A stretch of 64,000 bases of DNA from Parafannyhessea umbonata (lineage in GTDB: Bacteria; Actinomycetota; Coriobacteriia; Coriobacteriales; Atopobiaceae), in NCBI RefSeq assembly GCF_012844235.1, contig NZ_JABAGR010000008.1:61410-125409 (forward strand), given 5' to 3'. The position numbers were made by a program, and so were the translations under genes. How positions within the stretch are numbered: position 1 is the first letter of the stretch; each line of letters begins with the position of its first letter. Shown piece by piece: positions 58,379 through 64,000 of this stretch. Under the pieces are notes generated by a model. It had not been told where the DNA came from and ran no database searches. It was given only the letters and a program-made list of their open reading frames with translations.

Positions 58379-59719
58379 ATGATCAAGGTATCCAAGTTCG
58401 GCGGCTCCAGCGTCGCCGAGGCGAGCCAGTTCAAGAAGGTCAAGTCCATCGTGAAGGCGGACCCGGACCGCAGGTTCATCGTCGTGTCCGCCGCGGGCAA
58501 GCGCTTCAGCGGCGACAACAAGCTCACGGACCTGCTCCTTCTGGTGAACGCCCACATCGAGTACCACGTGGACTGCACGTCGCTTCTGAAGACCATCGAG
58601 CAGCGCTTCGTGGACATCAGGGACGAGCTCGGGCTGAAGTACCCCATAGAGGAGAAGTTCGAGGAGTTCTCCTCCGTCGTCTCCAGCCTGTCGCCGGAGT
58701 ACATCGTGTCGAGGGGCGAGTGGTTCACCGGTCAGCTCATGGCCGAGTACCTGGGCATCCCGTTCGTGGACGCCGCCGACGTGATCGTGTTCCACCACGA
58801 CGGCACCGTCGACATGGAGCGCACGGCCACCCGCGTGAAGGACGCCGCGGCGCGCCTGGGCGGGTTCCTGCTGCCCGGCTTCTACGGGTCAACGGTCGAC
58901 GGTACGCTGAAGCTCTTCCAGCGCGGCGGCGGCGACATCACCGGCGCGATCCTGGCGCGCTGCCTCGACGCCGGCGTGTACGAGAACTGGACGGACGTCT
59001 CGGGCTTCCTCGCGGCCGACCCCCGCATCGTGGACAACCCCCGCTCCATCCACCGCATCACGTTCGACGAGATGCGCGAGCTCTCGTACATGGGCGCCTC
59101 CGTCCTGCAGGAGGAGGCCATCTTCCCCGTGCGCGAGGTCGGCATCCCCATCCAGATCAAGAACACGAACGACCCGTCCGCCCAGGGCACCGTCATCCGC
59201 GAGACGGCGACGGAGCACGAGCGCGAGCACCTCATCACGGGCATCGCGGGCAAGAAGGACTTCATGGCGATCCACGTCCAGAAGGCCCACATGTCCAACT
59301 CCGTGGGCTTCGTGCGCCGCGCGCTCTCCGTGTTCGAGCGCTACGGCGTCTCCGTCGAGCACATCCCCACGGGCGTCGACTCCTTCGGCATCGTCGTGAA
59401 CGGCGCGGACGTGAAGGACACGATCTACTCGATCGTGAACGACCTCCGCCAGGAGCTGAAGCCGGACAGCATCAACGTGATCGACAGCCTGGCGCTCATC
59501 TCCGTCGTCGGCCGCAACATGAGCCGTCGCGCCGGCACGTCCGGCCGCATCTTCGGCGTGCTGGGCGAGGCGGGCATCAACATCCGCATGATCACCCAGA
59601 GCTCGCAGGAGATCTCGATCATCCTCGGCGTCAACAACTCCGACTTCGCCCGCGCCATCAAGGTGATCTACGACAACTTCGTGGAGTCGGAGTACGTGAG
59701 CCTGGACGAGAAGAACTAG
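58379..59719 (+). CDS. lysC: Aspartate kinase
   Basis: Predicted 446 aa. GGAGGGCTAGC precedes ATG 58379. KFGGSSVAEASQFKKV opens the kinase domain; FLLPGFYGSTVDG, GRGGGDITGA-type RGGGDITGAILA and TDVSGFLAADPRIV are family landmarks. A helical insert near 55-110 marks the monofunctional class also seen in Clostridia. Two ACT units (about 300-446) likely carry lysine or threonine feedback. It phosphorylates aspartate, the first step for lysine, threonine and methionine. No lysine riboswitch was seen upstream. Confidence 0.95.
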   Translation: MIKVSKFGGSSVAEASQFKKVKSIVKADPDRRFIVVSAAGKRFSGDNKLTDLLLLVNAHIEYHVDCTSLLKTIEQRFVDIRDELGLKYPIEEKFEEFSSVVSSLSPEYIVSRGEWFTGQLMAEYLGIPFVDAADVIVFHHDGTVDMERTATRVKDAAARLGGFLLPGFYGSTVDGTLKLFQRGGGDITGAILARCLDAGVYENWTDVSGFLAADPRIVDNPRSIHRITFDEMRELSYMGASVLQEEAIFPVREVGIPIQIKNTNDPSAQGTVIRETATEHEREHLITGIAGKKDFMAIHVQKAHMSNSVGFVRRALSVFERYGVSVEHIPTGVDSFGIVVNGADVKDTIYSIVNDLRQELKPDSINVIDSLALISVVGRNMSRRAGTSGRIFGVLGEAGINIRMITQSSQEISIILGVNNSDFARAIKVIYDNFVESEYVSLDEKN

Positions 59720-59800
59720 ACACCACGGGCTGGGACTCGCACGTGGTCCCGAGCCCGGCACCTGCGTTTCTCGCCGTGCGAGAACAGTGAGGAGATTTTC

Positions 59801-60817
59801 ATGGCAGACAAGAAGGTCGTCGCGATCCTGGGGGCAACCGGCGTCGTCGGCACCCAGATGATCCAGTGCCTGGAGGAGAGGGACTTTCCCGTGGAGCGGC
59901 TCGTGCCGCTTGCGAGCGCCCGCTCCGCCGGCAAGACCGTGAGGTTCAACGGCGAGGACGTGACCGTGCTCGAGGCGACGCCGGACGCGTTCGACGGCGT
60001 CGACATCGTGCTGGGCGCCGCGGGCGACGCCCAGGCGAAGGAGCTCCTGCCCGAGGCCGCGGCGCGCGGCGCCGTGTGCGTGGACAACTCCCACGCGTTC
60101 AGGCTGGACGCGGACGTGCCCCTGGTCATCCCGGAGATCAACCCCGAGGACATCGCGAACCACCCCAGGAACATCATCGCGAACCCCAACTGCGCCACGA
60201 TCATAGGCCTCGTCCCCACGTGGCCGCTTGCGCAGAGGGCCGGCCTCACGAGGCTCATCGTGAGCACGTACCAGGCCGCCTCCGGCGCCGGCATGCCCGG
60301 CCTTAGGGAGCTGGAGCGCGAGAGCCGCGTGCTGGCCGAGGGCGGCGAGGTGGGCGACACCGCGCCGTTCGCCTACCAGCTCGCGTTCAACCTCATCCCG
60401 CAGATCGGCGGCTTCAAGGAGGAGGCGTACACCTCCGAGGAGCTGAAGATGCAGAACGAGGGCCGCAAGATCATGCACATGCCCGAGCTCCGCGTCAACT
60501 GCACCTGCGTGCGCGTGCCGGTCATGCGCTCGCACTCCGAGTCCATCACCGTCGAGTTCGAGCGTCCCATCACGCCGGACGAGGCGCGCGAGGTGCTTGC
60601 CGCGGCGCCCGGCGTCAAGGTGGTGGACGACCCCGCGAACCTGCGCTACCCCATGCCGCTCGACACGTCCGACCAGGACCTGGTGTACGTGGGCCGCATC
60701 CGCCGCGACCTTTCCGCACCGGACGGCGTGAACGCGCTCACGTTCTTCTGCTGCGGCGACCAGATCCGCAAGGGCGCGGCCACCAACGCGGTGCAGATCG
60801 CGGAGCGCCTGCTGTAG
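59801..60817 (+). CDS. asd: Aspartate-semialdehyde dehydrogenase
   Basis: Predicted 338 aa. GTGAGGAGATTTTC precedes ATG 59801. AILGATGVVGTQMIQ (NADP site), NPNCATI with the catalytic Cys near 130, STYQAASGAG, and the C-terminal RVPVMRSHSESI with the catalytic His. It reduces aspartyl phosphate to the semialdehyde, feeding hom. With lysC, hom, thrB and thrC, the pathway to threonine is complete. Confidence 0.96.
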   Translation: MADKKVVAILGATGVVGTQMIQCLEERDFPVERLVPLASARSAGKTVRFNGEDVTVLEATPDAFDGVDIVLGAAGDAQAKELLPEAAARGAVCVDNSHAFRLDADVPLVIPEINPEDIANHPRNIIANPNCATIIGLVPTWPLAQRAGLTRLIVSTYQAASGAGMPGLRELERESRVLAEGGEVGDTAPFAYQLAFNLIPQIGGFKEEAYTSEELKMQNEGRKIMHMPELRVNCTCVRVPVMRSHSESITVEFERPITPDEAREVLAAAPGVKVVDDPANLRYPMPLDTSDQDLVYVGRIRRDLSAPDGVNALTFFCCGDQIRKGAATNAVQIAERLL

Positions 60818-60898
60818 CGTGGCGCACCGTGGCGCGGGCGTCCGCGGCGTCCGCGCAAGGCTTGCAAGAATAGGGGGCGCCATCTGGCGCCATGACAA

Positions 60899-60930
60899 AG
60901 AGGGGACGGGTCGAGCGGCCCGTCCCCTCT
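60899..60930 (+). terminator. Hairpin after asd
   Basis: AGAGGGGACGGG and CCCGTCCCCTCT form a perfect 12-bp stem around TCGAGCGG, followed by GCATGTG, so without a U-run. It is probably a transcript end or 3' stabiliser for hom-lysC-asd. Confidence 0.65.
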
Positions 60931-60962
60931 GCATGTGCGTACGTGGAAAAGGCGATGGGGGG

Positions 60963-61004
60963 GCGAGAAGGGCACCCGCTCGCGGCGGAGGCCGCCCTTC
61001 TCGC
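60963..61004. repeat. Inverted pair of the dispersed 13-bp motif
   Basis: GCGAGAAGGGC (60963-60973) and GCCCTTCTCGC (60994-61004) are perfect 11-bp arms 20 bp apart between the convergent asd and amino-acid ATPase genes. Each arm is a copy of the GGGCGAGAAGGRC motif. It could act as a terminator. Confidence 0.75.
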
Positions 61005-61009
61005 GCGCC

Positions 61010-61834
61010 CTAGTCCTCCGCGTTGGCGAGGAACTTCTTGGTGCGCTCGTCCGTGGGGTGCACCAGGACCTCGTCCGGAGTGCCCTCCTCCACGATCTGC
61101 CCGTCGAACAGAAACGCGATGCGGTCGGACACCTCGCGCGCGAAGCCCATCTCGTGCGTGACGATGCCCACGGCCATGCCGTCTGTCGCGAGCCTGCGGA
61201 TGAGGCGGTGCATGTCCTGCGTCAGCTTGGGGTCGAGGGCGGAGGTCGCCTCGTCGAAGAAGATGACCTGCGGGTTCATGCAGAGCGCGCGGGCGATGGC
61301 GACGCGCTGCTGCTGGCCGCCGGAAAGCTGGTCGGGCACCTTGTCCGCGTGGTCCGCGATGTCGAGCTGCTCCAGGAGCGCGCGGGCCTGCTCCTCCACC
61401 TCCTTGGGGTCGCGCTTCTGCACGACGATGGGGGCGTCCATCACGTTCTTGAGCACCGTGTAGTGCGGGAAGAGGTTGTAGTTCTGGAACACGATGCCAA
61501 AGCGCATGCGCGCCTGGCGCATGGCCGCCTTATCGTAGGTGGTCTTCTCGCTTCCGGGCTCGTTCGCGCAGACGCGGACGTTGCCGTAGGCGAGCTCGCC
61601 CGAGTCGAACGTGTCGAGAAGGGCGAGGCAGCGCAGCATCGTGGACTTGCCGGCGCCGGACGGTCCTATGAGCGAGACGACCTCGCCGTGGCCGATCTGG
61701 AGGCTGACGTCGCGGAGGACCACCTTGTCGCCAAAGGACTTGCGCGCGTCCTTCACGTAGACGGCGGGAAGGCCGAGCGCGGACGTGAGGCTGATATCGG
61801 GGCGCGGCATCTCGCGCAGCTTGGGTTTAGTCAT
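61010..61834 (-). CDS. Polar amino acid ABC transporter ATPase
   Basis: Predicted 274 aa. The start ATG 61834 overlaps the permease gene by 8 bp. Walker A GPSGAGKST near 54-62, FGIVFQNYNLFPHYTVLKN (Q-loop, typical of the GlnQ/HisP group), signature LSGGQQQRVAIARAL, Walker B VIFFDEATSALDP and H-loop VTHEMGFAREV. An N-terminal extension of about 25 residues (KLREMPRPDISLTSAL) is longer than usual. It powers uptake of a polar amino acid captured by the lipoprotein encoded at 63436. Confidence 0.93.
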   Translation of the reverse strand: MTKPKLREMPRPDISLTSALGLPAVYVKDARKSFGDKVVLRDVSLQIGHGEVVSLIGPSGAGKSTMLRCLALLDTFDSGELAYGNVRVCANEPGSEKTTYDKAAMRQARMRFGIVFQNYNLFPHYTVLKNVMDAPIVVQKRDPKEVEEQARALLEQLDIADHADKVPDQLSGGQQQRVAIARALCMNPQVIFFDEATSALDPKLTQDMHRLIRRLATDGMAVGIVTHEMGFAREVSDRIAFLFDGQIVEEGTPDEVLVHPTDERTKKFLANAED

Positions 61835-62513
61835 GGTAGTAGTCCATCCTCTTCTCGATCCTGCGCATGATGAATTCGATTACCAGGCACGTGACCCAGT
61901 AGATGGCGGCCGCTATGGCGAACGGGACCATGCTGCGCTGCGACGCGACGAGCGCGCGGCTGGTGGTGAACATCTCCGCGACGCCAATGGAGAACGCGAG
62001 TGAGGTGTCCTTCACCAGGGTGACGACCTCGTTGCCCATCGCGGGAAGAATCCTCTTGAACACCTGCGGAAGGATGATCCTGAAGAACGTCTGGCCCTTG
62101 GAGTAGCCAAGGACCTGAGCCGCCTCGTACTGGCCGCGCGGCATGCTCTGGATGCCGGAGCGGTAGATCTCTGCGAAGTAGGCCGCGTAGTTCACGATGA
62201 ACGCGATCATGACGGCCACGAACATGTAGTCCGGCCCCGTCTGCTGCCCGAAGAGGTAGTAGGGGATGAAGAACACGGCGAACATCTGCAGCATGAGCGG
62301 GGTGCCGCGCATGAGCGAGATGTAGAGGCCCACGAGCCACGAGAGTGGCCTGAACCGGGAGAGCCTGCCGAGCGCCACGACGACGCCCAGGGGGATGGCC
62401 CCCACGAGCGTGATGGCGAATATCTGGAGCGACACGACGTAGCCGTCCAGGAGCATGCTGGTCATGGTCGAGATATCCAAGTTGCTTACCGCCTTGTGAT
62501 AGCTGGTTTGCAT
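61827..62513 (-). CDS. Polar amino acid ABC transporter permease
   Basis: Predicted 228 aa from ATG 62513, five spans. The Shine-Dalgarno is weak; a start at an internal ATG (MTSMLLDGY, ~15 residues later) is possible. SLMRGTPLMLQMFAVFF and the EAA coupling loop QYEAAQVLGYSKGQTFFRIILPQ are diagnostic of the HisM/GlnP family. One permease gene suggests a homodimeric channel. Confidence 0.92.
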   Translation of the reverse strand: MQTSYHKAVSNLDISTMTSMLLDGYVVSLQIFAITLVGAIPLGVVVALGRLSRFRPLSWLVGLYISLMRGTPLMLQMFAVFFIPYYLFGQQTGPDYMFVAVMIAFIVNYAAYFAEIYRSGIQSMPRGQYEAAQVLGYSKGQTFFRIILPQVFKRILPAMGNEVVTLVKDTSLAFSIGVAEMFTTSRALVASQRSMVPFAIAAAIYWVTCLVIEFIMRRIEKRMDYYHD

Positions 62514-62559
62514 GGCGAACACTATGGTATGCCAGGAGGGGACGCACGTCCCAGATGGC

Positions 62560-62589
62560 AAAAAGTCGGCGGCCACGGGGGCCGCCGAC
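62560..62589 (-). terminator. Terminator between binding-protein and permease genes
   Basis: On the minus strand GTCGGCGGCC (62589-62580) pairs with GGCCGCCGAC (62574-62565) and runs into TTTTT. It would limit transcription from the binding-protein gene into the permease and ATPase genes. Confidence 0.85.
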
Positions 62590-62611
62590 CGGCAGGTCAT
62601 CTATGCCGTGG

Positions 62612-63436
62612 CTAGAGCACCCAGAGGTCGTACGACACGCCCTGGTCCGCGTACTTCTCGCACAGCTCCTTGACCTTGCCCTGCTTGTCGAGCTTCTTGA
62701 GGTCCGCCTGGACGGTCTTCGCGAGCTTCTTGCCCTCGTCGGTCTTCGCGAAGCCGACGGCGAAGTGCTCGGAGTTGAGGGCCTCGTCGAGGATGGCGAA
62801 CTTGTCCTTGCGGTCGCCGATGTTGTACACGGCGACGGGGTAGTCGATGGCGACGGCGTCCACGGAGCCGTTCTCGAGCATCATGAACGCGGTGTTGTAG
62901 TTGTCGATGGTCTGGAGCTTCTTGAACGTGCTGCCGAGCTTCTCCTGCGAGCCGCCCTTGGACAGCAGGTCGAGCGCGGCGGAGTCAGCCTGGGTGATGA
63001 CGTTCTTGCCCGCGAGGTCCGCGAGGGTCTTGATGCTGGAGTCCTTGGGGACCACGATCACCTGGCGGTTCTCCATGTAGGGCTTCGTAAACGCGTAGTC
63101 CTTCTCGCGGCCCTCGATGGTGAAGCCGTTCCAGATGCACGTGATCTGGCCGCTGTTGAGCAGGCTGTCCTTGGCGTCCCACGAGATGGGCGTGGGCTTG
63201 TACTCCCAGCCCTCCATCTTGCAGACGGCCTTTGCCAGGTCGAGGTCGAAGCCGGTGTACTTGCCGTCGTCGCCGACGTAGCCGTACGGCGGGAACTCCT
63301 GGTCGAAGCCGACGACGAGCTTCATCTTCTTCTGCGTCTTGGTGGCGGTGCCGCCGGAGCCGCATCCGGCAAGGCCTGCGAGAGTGGGGGCGGCGAGGGC
63401 CGCGGCGGAGAGCTTGAGGAACTGACGACGATCCAT
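62612..63436 (-). CDS. Polar amino acid binding lipoprotein, solute-binding family 3
   Basis: Predicted 274 aa. GGAGGTATCCC precedes ATG 63436. The signal has a twin-arginine motif (DRRQFLK, R3-R4) and a lipobox LAGC with lipidated Cys 25. The mature part is family 3: LVVGFDQEFPPYGYVGDDGKY, GFDLDLAKAVCKM, WDAKDSLLNSGQITCIWNGF, TIEGREKDYAFTKPY, and the hinge and second-lobe segments VDAVAIDYPVA. Specific ligand (Gln, Arg, Cys, His) cannot be told. It is the first gene of the minus-strand importer. Confidence 0.93.
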   Translation of the reverse strand: MDRRQFLKLSAAALAAPTLAGLAGCGSGGTATKTQKKMKLVVGFDQEFPPYGYVGDDGKYTGFDLDLAKAVCKMEGWEYKPTPISWDAKDSLLNSGQITCIWNGFTIEGREKDYAFTKPYMENRQVIVVPKDSSIKTLADLAGKNVITQADSAALDLLSKGGSQEKLGSTFKKLQTIDNYNTAFMMLENGSVDAVAIDYPVAVYNIGDRKDKFAILDEALNSEHFAVGFAKTDEGKKLAKTVQADLKKLDKQGKVKELCEKYADQGVSYDLWVL

Positions 63437-63819
63437 GGGATACCTCCGGGCATCGTGGCGTGCGATAACGAGAGCCGCGCATTCACTTTAGCGCGCTACA
63501 GTAAGCATAGGCCACGCGGATGGGGGCTTCAAGTTGCGTGCAGTTAAGAGTCTGTTTCGCAACGGGGTGGCGCGTGCGGCCGGGGAGGCGAGGGGGCGGC
63601 GCCGTGCCAGAGGGGCGGCATTGTGCCGTACATGGGGCCGCCGCGGGCGAAGGCGCGGGACCTTCTCCACCTTGTCTCCATTTTTGAAGGGCATCCTGAG
63701 CCATCTACGTGCGCGTTTGCGGCAAACCGGGTACGGGATAAAGAATTTTCCAAATTCACCCTTGCGCGGACCGCGCAGTTTAGGCATTATTACAAAGCGC
63801 GTTGCGAGCGGGACCTGAT
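63437..63819. other. 383-bp spacer between binding-protein gene and tRNA genes
   Basis: No credible gene. The first ~80 bp should contain the minus-strand promoter; the -10 is unclear. GGATGGGGGCTTCAAGT at 63518-63534 is shared, with one extra G, with 37631-37646 upstream of the 6S-like RNA. A GTTGCG/CGCAAC inverted repeat follows. A plus-strand tRNA promoter lies at 63762-63790. Confidence 0.6.
63762..63790 (+). promoter_or_regulatory. Promoter of the tRNA-His/tRNA-Lys pair
   Basis: TTGCGC (63762-63767), 17-bp spacer, CATTAT (63785-63790), 30 bp before tRNA-His. Confidence 0.55.
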
Positions 63820-63896
63820 GGTGGGTGTAGCTCAGTTGGCAGAGCGACGGACCGTGGCTCCGTAGGTCGAGGGTTCGAGCCCCTCTACCCACCCCA
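63820..63896 (+). tRNA. tRNA-His (anticodon GTG)
   Basis: Acceptor GTGGGTG pairs with TACCCAC, with the extra 5' G (63820) opposite C73 that is specific to tRNA-His, then encoded CCA. Anticodon stem ACGGA/TCCGT with loop CCGTGGC, anticodon GTG. 77 nt including G-1. Confidence 0.97.
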
Positions 63897-63923
63897 TTCC
63901 AAGCGCAGCGCAGGGACGTCAAT

Positions 63924-63999
63924 GGGTCGTTAGCTCAGTTGGTAGAGCAGGGGACTCTTAATCCCAAGGTCGAGGGTTCGACCCCCTCACGACCCACCA
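63924..63999 (+). tRNA. tRNA-Lys (anticodon CTT)
   Basis: Acceptor GGGTCGT pairs with ACGACCC, then A and encoded CCA. Anticodon stem GGGGA/TCCCA-side with loop CTCTTAA, anticodon CTT, reading AAG. 28 bp after tRNA-His, probably co-transcribed. Confidence 0.96.
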
Positions 64000-64000
64000 T

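Overview
The window reads as a chromosomal segment of a high-GC Gram-positive bacterium. The best fit is class Coriobacteriia (Olsenella/Atopobium/Collinsella-like). The basis is strong G/C bias at third codon positions, a Rho factor with a long basic N-terminal extension as in actinobacteria, lipoprotein binding proteins with twin-arginine signals, a short catabolic gene content, and the gene order tgt-secD-secF-recJ-rel. The taxonomic call is inference; there is no rRNA in the window.

Layout. 0-8 kb: end of a class II glutamine amidotransferase, a Sel1-repeat protein, an AI-2E-type permease, YaaA, an EamA permease, an exonuclease-BRCT protein and HtpG. 8-14.3 kb: an oligopeptide ABC importer (two permeases, one fused double ATPase, then a separately transcribed binding protein). 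14.5-16.6 kb: a cyclophilin-like protein with a lysine-rich tail overlapping a small zinc-finger-like gene, then about 530 nt of highly structured non-coding DNA ending in a strong terminator. 16.7-22.2 kb: GH13 glucosidase, a DEDDh exonuclease, glycerate kinase and an M18 aminopeptidase. 22.3-32.8 kb: tgt, secDF, a giant RecJ-HIRAN-RecQ-like fusion, the (p)ppGpp enzyme Rel and a metallo-hydrolase with a Cys/His repeat. 32.9-34 kb: tRNA-Leu followed by a collapsed prophage relic. 34.1-35.5 kb: infC-rpmI-rplT with an attenuator-like leader. 35.6-43 kb: an unknown gene, a TagO/WecA-type transferase, a 6S-RNA-like gene, tRNA-Ala, a PflX-like radical SAM protein, pncB and argS. 43-49.4 kb: a tandem winged-helix regulator, rho, an SDR enzyme, an exported protein of unknown function and a VanZ-like protein. 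49.6-54.5 kb: the livJ / livHMGF branched-chain amino acid importer. 54.7-60.8 kb: thrBC divergent from hom-lysC-asd, i.e. all five enzymes from aspartate to threonine. 61-63.4 kb: a polar amino acid ABC importer. 63.8-64 kb: tRNA-His and tRNA-Lys.

Physiology. Three ABC importers (peptides, branched-chain and polar amino acids), an aminopeptidase and complete threonine synthesis point to amino-acid- and peptide-based nutrition with some sugar use. In each importer the binding-protein gene is separated from the permease/ATPase genes by a hairpin terminator, which would allow excess binding protein. Features that stand out are the RecJ-helicase fusion, the unidentified structured RNA candidate, a 13-bp motif (GGGCGAGAAGGRC) scattered through intergenic DNA, a pair of near-identical palindromes at 1.56-1.66 kb, and the metal-binding repeat fused to a hydrolase.
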